A stretch of DNA of 64,000 bases. Origin: Luteibaculum sp964627445. GTDB taxonomy: Bacteria > Bacteroidota > Bacteroidia > Flavobacteriales_D > Luteibaculaceae. Both the position numbers and the translations under genes were made by a program. The notes beneath the pieces are model-generated. The model did not search any database and had not been told where the DNA came from. It worked only from the letters and a program-made list of their open reading frames with translations. Positions within the stretch are counted from its first letter, which is position 1. Every line of letters starts with the position of its first letter. Location: positions 372,001 to 436,000 of the forward strand of contig CAZVJF010000002.1 in assembly GCA_964627445.1 (NCBI GenBank), given 5' to 3'. This document shows, in pieces, positions 1-9,124 of this stretch.

Positions 1-682
1 CCGAGTCGGACTGATAGGGGTAGCGATACAAGGCAATTCCCGTGGTAATAAAGTGCTTGGTACCCCCCATAATCTTTTCACGTTCCCATTCTAAACGAAT
101 AAAATTACTGTCTGCCTTAATGAGCTGGGTCCCTTTGGGGAGGATGACATCGTAGCCAAACAACGCGCCTATTTTTTGTCTTAGCTTTTCTTCTTCGTGC
201 AACGACAGCCAACTTTGATAGCGTTTACGTTCGGCTTCGCGTAGCAACTCCTTTATATTATCCGCGTTGGCTTTGAGGTGCTCCACGGCACTCGATAGGG
301 AACTGGCTTTTAATAAAAAAGCAAGCTGGTTCTTTGCTTTGTAGTTGCGTGCTACTCGTATTTCGGGTTGCCTGGGATAGTCAGGGTTAATGTCTATGTT
401 TAAAACGTTTCTATGGCGCTCTAAGAGCTGGTTAATAGCCTCGGGCTCGTAATGTAAAACGTTGAACATTACTTCGGGCTGGGGCAGCATAGGAAAATTG
501 GGCTGAAAGACCTCTGCACAAACATCGCGTAAACTGCTTTCCCAGTACCGTTGAGGAGCCACTACCAATAATTCACCCGAAGCACCCGTGTACGCAGGTT
601 TTACAGTAACATCACTGGTGCATGCCAGGAAAAGACAAGAAATGAGAGTAGCAAAAAGAGACTTGCGGAGTAGCGCTATCAT
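1..682 (-). CDS. DUF4837 family lipoprotein (3' end cut off by the window)
   Basis: This open frame starts at an ATG at 682 and runs off the left edge, so about 227 N-terminal residues are visible. It begins with a lipoprotein signal peptide, hydrophobic LFATLISCLFLAC followed by TSD, so Cys20 is probably lipidated. The next part, SGELLVVAPQRYWESSLRD, and a later RHRNVL stretch resemble the Bacteroidota DUF4837 family as I remember it; its function is unknown. It lies 6 bp after the MltD-like gene on the same strand, so it is probably the next gene of that operon. Family assignment is moderately sure; the truncation is caused by the window edge only. Confidence 0.75.
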   Translation of the reverse strand, partial: MIALLRKSLFATLISCLFLACTSDVTVKPAYTGASGELLVVAPQRYWESSLRDVCAEVFQPNFPMLPQPEVMFNVLHYEPEAINQLLERHRNVLNIDINPDYPRQPEIRVARNYKAKNQLAFLLKASSLSSAVEHLKANADNIKELLREAERKRYQSWLSLHEEEKLRQKIGALFGYDVILPKGTQLIKADSNFIRLEWEREKIMGGTKHFITTGIALYRYPYQSDS

Positions 683-688
683 AGGTAG

Positions 689-2191
689 TTATATGACCCC
701 GATTGCAATTTTTTGTCCGGGTTTAATTCTTCTAACGTCCCTTATGTTGTTTAGTTGTTTGATCTTTGAAATCGTGAGATTTTCGTGTTTCTGCACAATA
801 TCCCAAATCGTATCTCCAGGTTGTATCGTGTAGTACCGATAGTTGTGGTTGCCTTTCGGTCGGGTATTTTGCGCTACTGCATTGTTCTTCTTACCCTCAC
901 TTGAGGAGGCGGGTATGTTGAGTACCTGGCCTATATCTAGGCGCGAGCTGTACAAACCATTGGCTTGCTTGAGATCCAAAATACTACACCCATACAACTT
1001 TGCAATGAGGGTGAGGTTTTCTCCCTTGCGCACTTTATGTACTCCGGCAACTTTTGCTTTTTCGGAAGAATTGGTGGTATGCTTTTCTTCGCTCTTTTGC
1101 TTTTCAGCTTCGGATTTTTCAGCTAGCAATTTTTCCTTTTCCAGTTCCTTTATTCGGTCTCGATGTGTAGCATATAAAATGGCGCTTTCATAAGGCACAT
1201 TTAGGACGTAAGGATCGCGGTAGTAAGGTATGTGATCGGTTTTCAGCCTTGGATTTAAGAGCTTAAGTACATTGTAATCTACATCCAAGGTTTCTGCTGC
1301 GGCCTTCAGGTCCCATGGCTTGTCTATGTGGATCGTATCCATCATATGGTCAAAAGCCATGTCGGGTTTTACAGATTTCACACCCAATTCTTTTGCGTGG
1401 GTAAAGATGTAGTTTACTGCAATAAAGGCAGGGACGTAGCCGCGCGTTTCTCTAGGGAGATACCGGTAAATGCGCCAGTAGTTCTTCTTACCTCCCGAGT
1501 AGCGGATGGCTTTGTTTACCGTTCCTGGACCAGAGTTGTAAGCTGCCAAGGCCAGTTCCCAGTTGCCGTACATTTTGTATAAATCGCGCAGAAACCGACA
1601 TGCCGCCTCGGTTGCCAGTTTTGGGTCTTTGCGGTCGTCTGTGTAGCTACTTACCTTAAGATCGTACATCTTACCCGTACCGTACATAAACTGCCACAAG
1701 CCTGTAGCACCGGCATGTGAACGGGCGGTGGGGTTAAAAGCCGATTCCACGGCAACCAGGTGCTTTAGTTCTAAGGGTAATCCGTATTTGTCTAGGCTTT
1801 CCTCAATTTCGGGGTAGTAAAAGGCAGAGAGCCCCAACATGCGCTCGGTAAGCTCACGTTTACGGCCTAAATACATGTCAATAAATGCCTGGACTTTGTT
1901 GTTGTAGGCAAAGTTAATAGGCGAGTTGGCCGACATTTCCATCAGGCGGCCAGCTGTGTTTTTGTCGTCTTCGGTTGCTAAGGCTGCTCTGCCGACCTCT
2001 TCATCATTTGCTCCTAATTCTTGGATATTATTGAAAAGGTGAAGATACATTTGGTCCCATCGCTCCATGTCCACCGTTAGCTTTTCGGGAACAGTAGTTT
2101 TCACCGAGTCGCGCGTGTCGATCGGTTGCGAGAGGGCAATAATTGGAAGGGTAATAAATAGAAAATTTACTACGGCTTTCAATTTAGGCAT
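689..2191 (-). CDS. MltD-like membrane-bound lytic transglycosylase with two LysM domains
   Basis: This secreted 500-residue enzyme should cleave the glycan strand of peptidoglycan in the periplasm, forming 1,6-anhydro-muramic acid ends. A signal peptide covers about residues 1-22 (ends IIALSQ). The SLT domain spans about 120-260; it shows AVES with the catalytic Glu149, then GATGLWQF (161-168) and ALAAYNSGPG. A charged linker (about 350-390) precedes two LysM peptidoglycan-binding domains at about 395-437 and 463-499. This order matches MltD. It lies 32 bp downstream of gatA and 6 bp before the DUF4837 gene, all co-directional. The assignment to the family is firm; the exact paralogue name is less so. 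Confidence 0.93.
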   Translation of the reverse strand: MPKLKAVVNFLFITLPIIALSQPIDTRDSVKTTVPEKLTVDMERWDQMYLHLFNNIQELGANDEEVGRAALATEDDKNTAGRLMEMSANSPINFAYNNKVQAFIDMYLGRKRELTERMLGLSAFYYPEIEESLDKYGLPLELKHLVAVESAFNPTARSHAGATGLWQFMYGTGKMYDLKVSSYTDDRKDPKLATEAACRFLRDLYKMYGNWELALAAYNSGPGTVNKAIRYSGGKKNYWRIYRYLPRETRGYVPAFIAVNYIFTHAKELGVKSVKPDMAFDHMMDTIHIDKPWDLKAAAETLDVDYNVLKLLNPRLKTDHIPYYRDPYVLNVPYESAILYATHRDRIKELEKEKLLAEKSEAEKQKSEEKHTTNSSEKAKVAGVHKVRKGENLTLIAKLYGCSILDLKQANGLYSSRLDIGQVLNIPASSSEGKKNNAVAQNTRPKGNHNYRYYTIQPGDTIWDIVQKHENLTISKIKQLNNIRDVRRIKPGQKIAIGVI

Positions 2192-2223
2192 ATACTTTTA
2201 TGGATTCCTGGTTTAGAGGTCGC

Positions 2224-3660
2224 CTAAGATACGGCTTTGTTGTGGACGGAATCCATTAAATAACGGCTAAATCCAAACAAACTCTGCTCTTTCTTGGAAT
2301 CCGCAATCACTTGTAATCCTACCGGAAGGTTTTGACTGTCAGTCATCAATGGAAGCGAGATGGCCGGTTTTCCTGTAATGTTAGCCTGTACCGTAAATAT
2401 GTCCTGAAGATACATTTTGATAGGATCAGTAGTATGCTCGTCTAGACCAAAGGCTCCTGCAGGGGTAGTGGGAAGTAGTAAAAAATCGTTGTTTTCAAGG
2501 AGTTTTTCGGTGTCCTCTTTAACTAATCTTCGCAGTTTTTGTGCACTTCCAAAATAGGAATCATAATAGCCGGAGCTAAGCACAAAAGTTCCCAATAAAA
2601 TTCTGCGTTTAACCTCTTTTCCAAAGCCCGTGCTGCGCGATTTGAAATAGATCTCATCAATTCCTTCGGCTTCTGGGTGACGATAGCCGTAGTGGATGCC
2701 ATCGTAGCGGGCCAAGTTGGAGGAGGCCTCCGCAGTAGTAATGATATAATAAATAGGCACCAGATAATCTAGCCATTTAAAGGACACCCAATTTACAGTG
2801 ATACCGTTTTCGGTAAGTTCCTTTTCTAGGTTGTTGAAATAGGCTTTTATCTCTGGGTCGTTGCCTTCGGCTTCTACGGCATCTCTCAAGATTGCGACCG
2901 ATTTGGGCTTTTCTTTTTCTTGGTTCCAAGCGGTAACAGGAGCATCGATACTAGTACTATCTCTAGGATCTTTTCCAGCCATAACCTCGTACAGCAAGGC
3001 GGTGTCTTCTACCGTGTGGGTTAGCGGACCTATTTGGTCGAAACTAGATGCATAAGCCAGCAAACCGTAGCGCGATATACGTCCGTAGCCGGGCTTTAAT
3101 CCTACCAAATTACAAAAGGAAGCAGGCTGGCGAATAGAGCCACCCGTATCACTACCTAAGGATGCAGTACACATATTGGCTGCTACCGATGCAGCGGAGC
3201 CGCCCGAAGATCCTCCGGGTACACGTGTAGGGTCTACTGGGTTTTTTACCGGCTTGTAAAATGAGTTTTCATTGGAGCTTCCCATAGCAAACTCATCGCA
3301 GTTCACGCGTCCAATGATAATGGCATCCTCTTGCAGCAAACGCTCAATGGCGGTAGCGGTAAATTGCGATTCAAAGCCTTCTAGTATCTTGCTAGCTGCG
3401 CCTACTTTATGGCCTGCGTAGCATAAGTTGTCTTTTATGGAGATTACCATACCGGCAAGCTTACCGGCCTTTCCTGCACTTATTTTTTCTTGGATGGAGA
3501 CGGCAGCACTCAGTGCCTCGGCTTCAAATACCTCCAAGAAAATATTAAGGGCTTCGTTGTTTTGGGATATTTGATTTAAGTAATGCTGGACAACCTCGGT
3601 AACTGTAGCAGCACCCGATTGTAAGGCCGATTGTATTTCGGCAAAGTGGGAAAATCTCAT
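2224..3660 (-). CDS. gatA: Asp-tRNA(Asn)/Glu-tRNA(Gln) amidotransferase subunit A
   Basis: GatA is the amidase subunit of the GatCAB complex. It releases ammonia from glutamine, which is used to convert misacylated Glu-tRNA(Gln) or Asp-tRNA(Asn) to the correct amidated form. The 478 residues match the family length. The amidase signature is intact: Lys76 in SIKDN, the cis-Ser151 in GGSSGGS, and the nucleophile Ser175 in SDTGGSIR; these sit three residues before the S. aureus GatA numbering, as expected from a shorter N-terminus. The gene lies 15 bp downstream of tatA, and gatB and gatC are not in the window. A plain housekeeping gene with high confidence. Confidence 0.96.
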   Translation of the reverse strand: MRFSHFAEIQSALQSGAATVTEVVQHYLNQISQNNEALNIFLEVFEAEALSAAVSIQEKISAGKAGKLAGMVISIKDNLCYAGHKVGAASKILEGFESQFTATAIERLLQEDAIIIGRVNCDEFAMGSSNENSFYKPVKNPVDPTRVPGGSSGGSAASVAANMCTASLGSDTGGSIRQPASFCNLVGLKPGYGRISRYGLLAYASSFDQIGPLTHTVEDTALLYEVMAGKDPRDSTSIDAPVTAWNQEKEKPKSVAILRDAVEAEGNDPEIKAYFNNLEKELTENGITVNWVSFKWLDYLVPIYYIITTAEASSNLARYDGIHYGYRHPEAEGIDEIYFKSRSTGFGKEVKRRILLGTFVLSSGYYDSYFGSAQKLRRLVKEDTEKLLENNDFLLLPTTPAGAFGLDEHTTDPIKMYLQDIFTVQANITGKPAISLPLMTDSQNLPVGLQVIADSKKEQSLFGFSRYLMDSVHNKAVS

Positions 3661-3675
3661 GGGTATAAAAGCACT

Positions 3676-3858
3676 TTAGGATTTGTCGTTATCCTTGCCT
3701 TCTTCGTCTTTGGTAGCGTCTTTAAACTCCTTCATTCCTTTGCCCAAACCTTTCATAAGTTCGGGAATCTTACGCCCTCCAAATAGCAATAGCACCACTA
3801 CGATAATCAAGATCCAGGACCACGTTCCGGGCATTGCTAAAAATGTTGTCGCTAACAT
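3676..3858 (-). CDS. tatA: Twin-arginine translocase subunit TatA/TatE
   Basis: This 60-residue protein forms the pore-like assembly of the Tat pathway that exports folded proteins across the inner membrane. It has a short N-terminal membrane helix (WILIIVVVLLLF), the hinge FGGRKIPEL and an amphipathic helix (GLGKGMKEFK), then an acidic-basic tail, all diagnostic for TatA/E/B. It is short even for TatA, in keeping with Bacteroidota versions. No tatC or tatB is seen nearby. It sits between the EnvC-like gene (36 bp) and gatA (15 bp) on one strand, so cotranscription is likely. Confidence 0.93.
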   Translation of the reverse strand: MLATTFLAMPGTWSWILIIVVVLLLFGGRKIPELMKGLGKGMKEFKDATKDEEGKDNDKS

Positions 3859-3894
3859 ATTTCTAATGATTTAAAACAAAGGTAGCCATTCCGC

Positions 3895-5115
3895 TTATAT
3901 GCCCATAAGCCAATGAGCAGGATCTAACTTTTTCCTTTCTGTTTCGCTTATTTTCCAGATTTCTATGTGGGCTTCGCTGCTGTTTTCACCACTCACATCG
4001 AGTGCGTGTCCAATTACGCTTCCTACGTTTACCTCCTGTCCTTTGCGCACCGTAACGTCTTGTAACTTGGTGTACACACTGCGGTAGGCACCGTGCTTTA
4101 CAACCACTACTTTTCCTTCACCGGGGATAAGCAGTATGCTGGAGACCGTTCCATTAAATATGGCTTTGATGGGAGCGTTGCGCTCGGTGGAGAAATTAAT
4201 ACCATCGTTGTTGATGTACACCCCCCGCACATAAGGGTGAGCTTGTTTGCCAAACTTTCGGGTGACGATGCCCTTGGTAACGGGCCAGGGCAGTTTGCCT
4301 TTATTGCTCTCAAAATTGGCAGATAAGGCCGTAGCTTCGGGAGACAATGTGAACTTACCACTGGCACTTTTCTTGCGGTTTTCCTTTATCTCTAGTGCTA
4401 TAAGTCGGTCTATTTCGCGGGCAATTTGCGCCTTTCGAGCTTCTTGCTCTTTGAGCTGTTTGCGCAGCTTAGAGGTTTGTGAGCGAATTTGCTTTAACGA
4501 TTCATCCTTGTATTGCTTATCGCTAACCAGCTTCCCTTTTTCTGCCAGTTGGCTGTTTAGTAGAATTTGTTTCTCATCCTTTTTGGAATCGAGTATGGCC
4601 AGATCCGATTGAATTTCCTCTTTTTTGGCTTCAATTTTATACGATTGGTTTCTTCGATACACCGCCATTTGGCGCAAGTAGTTAATACGCTTGTATGCCT
4701 GATTAAAGGTTTCGGCCGCAAAAACAAACATCATTTTGTTGTAGGCATTGCGGGTGCGATGGCTGTGTCGAATGAGTGCTGCATAACCATCCTTGAGCTC
4801 TTCCAACTGCTCTTCTTTGAGCTTTAGGCTGTCTTCTTTTTGCTGGATAAGCTGGTCTAGCTTGTTTACCTCGGCAGCAATGGTGGCAATAAGGTCGGTT
4901 CTAAAATCAATTTGGCGGTCAAGAATTACCAGTTCCGATTCTTGTTTTTTGGCGCTGTTTTGGTTTTTGTTAATGAGCTTTGAGGTGAGGTTAATTTTCT
5001 CATTGAGTTGCTGGCGCTGCTGCTCTAATTGCTTTTTATCTTGCCCAAAAACAAAGCAGTTTATTGCGAGGGCAGCAAAAATACACAGCGTTTTATTTAA
5101 ACTCAATGCGCTCAT
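3895..5115 (-). CDS. EnvC-like murein hydrolase activator (coiled coil plus degenerate M23/LytM domain)
   Basis: A 406-residue secreted protein with a signal peptide (about 1-25, ends FVFGQ), a long coiled coil (about 26-265, rich in K, E and Q heptads) and a C-terminal LytM domain (about 275-400). In active M23 peptidases the zinc ligands are H-x3-D and H-x-H. Here the corresponding positions read Asn303 and Asn307 (in NNDGINFST) and Glu381/His383 (in EAHIEIW), so only one ligand is kept. That is the pattern of EnvC, which activates amidases rather than cutting cell wall. It overlaps the end of the DUF4292 gene by 23 bp. Function by family is strong; the amidase partner is not in the window. 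Confidence 0.9.
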   Translation of the reverse strand: MSALSLNKTLCIFAALAINCFVFGQDKKQLEQQRQQLNEKINLTSKLINKNQNSAKKQESELVILDRQIDFRTDLIATIAAEVNKLDQLIQQKEDSLKLKEEQLEELKDGYAALIRHSHRTRNAYNKMMFVFAAETFNQAYKRINYLRQMAVYRRNQSYKIEAKKEEIQSDLAILDSKKDEKQILLNSQLAEKGKLVSDKQYKDESLKQIRSQTSKLRKQLKEQEARKAQIAREIDRLIALEIKENRKKSASGKFTLSPEATALSANFESNKGKLPWPVTKGIVTRKFGKQAHPYVRGVYINNDGINFSTERNAPIKAIFNGTVSSILLIPGEGKVVVVKHGAYRSVYTKLQDVTVRKGQEVNVGSVIGHALDVSGENSSEAHIEIWKISETERKKLDPAHWLMGI

Positions 5116-6025
5116 ATTTATCTGGGATGCTGTAGTCTGCGTCTAGCGAGGATATGGTTTTAAATTTAGAGGGGTTAATGCTCATCTTTAGTTCCTCACC
5201 TGCATTGTTAACGGTAAGCTCTATTATTCTAGGTATAGTGATACCTGAAAAATTTTGTTGGTCACCGTAATTGACCTCAAAGTAGCGGTTTTCTTCAACC
5301 TCTTGGATTATTACCCGCCTTAGATTAAAATCGGCATCGGAGTAGTAGCGCTTTAAAAAGAGGTCGTCATCTTTTTTTAGTGCTTTGGCCAACGGTTTAC
5401 TGTTTAGGTTGATGAGGTTGGTGTCTAGCGGGGCTTGCAAGTCATCATCCTTTAAGATACCCAACGCTTTTCTTAGTTTTCTACTGGGCACATTTTTTAC
5501 AACATAGCGTTCTTTGCTGCGCTCACATCGATAACGATCGCTGTCGGCATATTTTAGTGGTCGGGCACTTACCAAATCTTGCACCAGCTCTAAACTTACC
5601 GTTGTGCCAAGTTGCTCGCTCAGGTAGTCGTAACTTCCAATGTAGTATTGCTTATCCACCTTATTCATAAACACCACGCTGTCTTGAAAAAGGTAGAGTC
5701 TAAAGAGTTCGATACCGAGTAATGGAGAAATGGAAATGGTGGTAGCTTCGCCACGAATGCTACGGAGCAATGCGCCAAACTTCTGAGTGCCTTGATTGGG
5801 CAGCGTTACCTCACACGCGTATTTGGCGGCAAATGAATCTGGAAAGTAGGTGCCCTTTTGTACGTTGGCCACAATATCTCTGCAGCCCATTTTAGATATG
5901 GCTGTGGTAGTTTTACGAATACCGCATGAGGCCAACAAGCAAATAAAACCCAGACACAATAGCCTACTTAACAATCTTTCTTTTCTCAATTTTTTCGAGG
6001 AGTTTGTCCGACCCACCACCCGCAT
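5093..6025 (-). CDS. DUF4292 family lipoprotein (LolB-like candidate)
   Basis: This is a 310-residue lipoprotein if the ATG at 6025 is used. That start overlaps the upstream TPR gene by 62 bp and puts 17 charged residues ahead of the signal. A TTG at 5974 would give MLSRLLCLGFICLLASC, a near-perfect lipoprotein signal, and would leave only an 11-bp overlap; I think it is the likelier start. The mature part, beginning GIRKTTTAIS, and its run of beta-strand-like segments match the Bacteroidota DUF4292 family, which is often compared to LolB/lipoprotein carriers. It is always found beside TPR and EnvC genes as here. Function is inferred, not shown. Confidence 0.8.
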   Translation of the reverse strand: MRVVGRTNSSKKLRKERLLSRLLCLGFICLLASCGIRKTTTAISKMGCRDIVANVQKGTYFPDSFAAKYACEVTLPNQGTQKFGALLRSIRGEATTISISPLLGIELFRLYLFQDSVVFMNKVDKQYYIGSYDYLSEQLGTTVSLELVQDLVSARPLKYADSDRYRCERSKERYVVKNVPSRKLRKALGILKDDDLQAPLDTNLINLNSKPLAKALKKDDDLFLKRYYSDADFNLRRVIIQEVEENRYFEVNYGDQQNFSGITIPRIIELTVNNAGEELKMSINPSKFKTISSLDADYSIPDKYERIEFK

Positions 6026-7691
6026 CGCGGGCTCTTTCCCAATAGGAAACGGCTTCTTCTACATCTTCTAAAGCATACAGGATATCACCATAATGTTCTA
6101 AGATGGTACCACTGTTGCTGCCACCGTTGTCCATAGCGCGTTGTATGTACAAGCGCGCCTTCTCATAGTCCTTTAATTGATACAAAACCCAGGCATACGT
6201 GTCCAGGTAACTGGCATTGGGTTGGCTGGTTTTTAGGGCACGTTCTATCATGCTCTTTGCCTCTTCCAAGCGTTTGTTGCGCTGGGCTAGGCTGTAGCTG
6301 TAGTTGTTGAGCACCAGGGCATTTTGGGGATCTATGTCTAAAGCTTGTTCGTAGTACCGGTCCGAGTCTTTAAATTTCTCCGAAGCATTGGCGGCATCTC
6401 CGAGCAAGCTTAAGAATTGTACCCGCATACCGGGGTTGCTCACGATAAGTGCTATACCAGTTTCTAGGGTGAAAATAGCATCCTCGTACGCTTCGTTTTG
6501 CACCTCCGCTAAGCCCTTGTACAGGTAAAAAACAGGTTGCGATGGGAACAGGGTAACACTTCGCTTCGCATGTACAAGCAAACTGTCGCCAAATCCCAGT
6601 GTAGTTTCTAGCTCTAAAATCCGCTCCCAAATAATGCGCTTATCCGGCGCTATACGAATTGCTAGCAAATAGCTTTCAAGTGCTGCATCCAGCTTATTCT
6701 CTCGCAGCAAAATGTCGCCTAAAACCGCATGCGATTTGCCATCGGTAGGATGAGCAATCGTCATGTCTTTTGCTAGTTGAATGTACCGTTCTACGTGTGT
6801 TTTATCCAGATTGCTGCTTTCGTAGAAAATGAGCATTAGGCGCATCTTCTCGTCTATATTTACATCCGCATCTTTAAAGGCGGGTTGTGCGGCCGTAATC
6901 GCATCTCCAAATTTTCCTTGATTTACATAAATCATGGCCAGCTTAATCGAAGCTTTACCGTAATTGGGATCTACTTCTAAAATCTTTTGAAGCTGCGCTA
7001 CGGCTTTGGTTACATCGTTTTTAGCCAATAAAAAATCGGCTTGCATTTCGCGTAGTTCTATAACCGAGGGGTACTCTTTTATGAGTAACTCGGTTTCTTC
7101 TATGGCTTTATCTATTTTACCGGCACGCACATAACCTTGAATTTTTCGGTAGGATATGTCCAGCGTTTCCCCGGTAATTTCAATAACCTTTTCGTAGAGC
7201 TTGTCGGTTTTGCGCACTTCGCCCAATTCTTCGTACAGCGAGGCTTTTCCCAGATAGGCCTCAGGATCTTGGGGCCGCAGTGCAATAATTTGGTCGTAGA
7301 GCTCCAGGGCTTTTTTTACATCTTCGGCCGAGCGATAGAGGTTTGCTGCCAACTCCAGATAAAAAACATTGGTGTCTACCAAAGCAATGGCCTCACTTAT
7401 GGCGGCAATGCTGGGCCCTAATTTCCCCTGGGCTGCTCGAGTTTTTGCTAACTCATACCAAGCAGCATCAGCAGTTTTGTCAAGGTCGGTCGCTTTTAGA
7501 AAAGCCTCTTCTGCGAGGTCAAAATTACCAATGCTTTTTTCTTTGATGCCATCGAAGAATTTCAGTTTAAAAGCACGGTCTTCTGTGATTTTTCCGCCTT
7601 TGGGTTGGGCAATAGCGCCCCAACATGCGAAGCAAAAAAGCAAGCAAGAGAAAGCAATTCGGGATATGTGAGCTGGGCTAATTTTTAACAA
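5964..7691 (-). CDS. Secreted tetratricopeptide-repeat protein
   Basis: A 575-residue protein with an N-terminal signal (SCLLFCFACWGAIAQ) followed by TPR units over almost all its length, for example AWYELAKTRAAQGKLGPS and NALVLNNYSYSLAQRNKRL. TPR proteins act as binding scaffolds; the partner cannot be read from sequence. No in-frame ATG lies near the start. The TTG at 7691, overlapping the stop of the nucleotidyltransferase gene by 14 bp, is the first usable codon and is needed for the signal peptide. The order nucleotidyltransferase, TPR, DUF4292, EnvC is a familiar Bacteroidota cluster, so an envelope-assembly role is likely but unproven. Confidence 0.85.
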   Translation of the reverse strand: MLKISPAHISRIAFSCLLFCFACWGAIAQPKGGKITEDRAFKLKFFDGIKEKSIGNFDLAEEAFLKATDLDKTADAAWYELAKTRAAQGKLGPSIAAISEAIALVDTNVFYLELAANLYRSAEDVKKALELYDQIIALRPQDPEAYLGKASLYEELGEVRKTDKLYEKVIEITGETLDISYRKIQGYVRAGKIDKAIEETELLIKEYPSVIELREMQADFLLAKNDVTKAVAQLQKILEVDPNYGKASIKLAMIYVNQGKFGDAITAAQPAFKDADVNIDEKMRLMLIFYESSNLDKTHVERYIQLAKDMTIAHPTDGKSHAVLGDILLRENKLDAALESYLLAIRIAPDKRIIWERILELETTLGFGDSLLVHAKRSVTLFPSQPVFYLYKGLAEVQNEAYEDAIFTLETGIALIVSNPGMRVQFLSLLGDAANASEKFKDSDRYYEQALDIDPQNALVLNNYSYSLAQRNKRLEEAKSMIERALKTSQPNASYLDTYAWVLYQLKDYEKARLYIQRAMDNGGSNSGTILEHYGDILYALEDVEEAVSYWERARDAGGGSDKLLEKIEKRKIVK

Positions 7692-8682
7692 CGTTAAAGT
7701 CTCCTACCGATAAATCTTCTGGGGTTCCTAAAATTTGTGCTTTATTTCCAACCATAGAGTTGTGCAACACTTTGTTTTGAATGGTAGCATCTTCTTGTAC
7801 AATGGAACAAGATAATACCGAATTCTCTATTTTGGTATTGGCACCTATGCTAACATGCGGCCCCACTACGGTGTTTCTCAATTCCACCCCATCGGCTATA
7901 AAACAGGGTGGAATGATGGTGCTGTTCTCACTCTTCAGCGAAGCGCTCACCAAATCTTGGTCCTTTATAAACTCTAAATAGCGCTTGTTTGTATCTACGG
8001 TCACTTCTTTGTTACCGCAATCGAGCCACTCATTTACCGTACCCGGTTTAAACTGAACCCCTTTGTTCTTCATGTTTTCGAGGGCATCGGTAATTTGATA
8101 CTCTCCACGATCGGTAATTTTGTTATCCAACAAGTACTGCAGCTCGTTGCGCAGGTTTTCGCCATCTTTAAAGTAATAGATACCAATGATGGCTAGGTCG
8201 GAAACAAACTCCTTGGGTTTCTCTACAAACTCGCGAATGTTGCCGTTATCATCTAGGTTCACTACTCCAAAGGCGGATGGATTCTCAACGCGATTTACCC
8301 AAATGATGCCATCGGCTTCGCTGTCCAGGGTAAAATCGGCTTTAAAAAGTGTGTCGGCAAAAGCTACAATAACAGGACCATCTAAAGATTCCTTGGCGCA
8401 CATAATGGCATGAGCTGTTCCCAAGGGTTCTTCTTGGTGGTAAATGCTGCCCTTCGCTCCTAAAGAGGCGGCTACCCCTTTGAGTTGCTCCTCTACTTCT
8501 GATCCAAAATCGCCAATAATGAATGCAATTTCATCGATTTTTTCATCGCAAACATCTGCAATGTCCTCTACTAGACGTTGCACAATGGGTTTTCCAGCAA
8601 TAGGAATTAAGGGTTTTGGAACGGTTAAGGTGTGGGGTCTTAATCGGCTACCACGACCGGCCATGGGGACAATGATCTTCAT
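7678..8682 (-). CDS. Sugar-phosphate nucleotidyltransferase (NDP-sugar pyrophosphorylase family)
   Basis: This 334-residue enzyme should transfer a nucleotidyl group from an NTP to a sugar 1-phosphate, giving an NDP-sugar for envelope glycans. The N-terminus MKIIVPMAGRGSRLRPHT carries the GxGxRLxPxT nucleotide-binding signature and KPL follows. The C-terminal third (from about 245) is a left-handed beta-helix with hexapeptide-like repeats (DGVELRNTVVGPHVSIGANT). An ATG at 8712 is also open but would add ten residues before the conserved start and overlap dut; the ATG at 8682, 7 bp after the dut stop, fits the family. Sugar and base specificity cannot be told. Confidence 0.88.
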   Translation of the reverse strand: MKIIVPMAGRGSRLRPHTLTVPKPLIPIAGKPIVQRLVEDIADVCDEKIDEIAFIIGDFGSEVEEQLKGVAASLGAKGSIYHQEEPLGTAHAIMCAKESLDGPVIVAFADTLFKADFTLDSEADGIIWVNRVENPSAFGVVNLDDNGNIREFVEKPKEFVSDLAIIGIYYFKDGENLRNELQYLLDNKITDRGEYQITDALENMKNKGVQFKPGTVNEWLDCGNKEVTVDTNKRYLEFIKDQDLVSASLKSENSTIIPPCFIADGVELRNTVVGPHVSIGANTKIENSVLSCSIVQEDATIQNKVLHNSMVGNKAQILGTPEDLSVGDFNVVKN

Positions 8683-8689
8683 AATGCTG

Positions 8690-9124
8690 TTATTGAACAC
8701 CGGTGTGGCCAAAGCCTCCGGATCCGCGTTCGGTTGTATTTAAGGTTTTTTCTTCTTTCCAGCTTACTTGAGTAACGGGTGCGATAACCATTTGCGCAAC
8801 GCGCTCTCCATGCGTTATTTCAAAAGAGGCTTTGCCATGGTTAATGAGGATTACCTTTATCTCTCCACGATAATCGGCATCTATGGTGCCTGGACTGTTG
8901 AGTACCGTAATACCGTGTTTGGCAGCCAGCCCACTTCTTGGGCGTACTTGGGCCTCATAATTTATGGGCAGTGCAATATGCAAACCGGTGGGTATCATTG
9001 CGGTTGCTCCTGGTTCTAAAAGCACCGAGGTTTCCAAATTTGCTCTTAGATCTACGCCAGCACTCTGTTCCGTGGCATAGCTAGGCAGCGGATTATTGGA
9101 ATTATTTACGATTTCTACTTCCAT
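8690..9124 (-). CDS. dut: dUTP diphosphatase (dUTPase)
   Basis: A 144-residue trimeric dUTPase that hydrolyses dUTP to dUMP and pyrophosphate, keeping uracil out of DNA and feeding dTMP synthesis. All five family motifs are visible in order: AGVDLRA, PRSGLA, GTIDADYRGE, RVAQMVI and the C-terminal GSGGFGHTG that closes over the active site. Length is normal. The start at 9124 lies inside the end of the flippase gene (23-bp overlap) and the nucleotidyltransferase starts 7 bp after its stop, so the three are probably translated from one message. Confidence 0.97.
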   Translation of the reverse strand: MEVEIVNNSNNPLPSYATEQSAGVDLRANLETSVLLEPGATAMIPTGLHIALPINYEAQVRPRSGLAAKHGITVLNSPGTIDADYRGEIKVILINHGKASFEITHGERVAQMVIAPVTQVSWKEEKTLNTTERGSGGFGHTGVQ

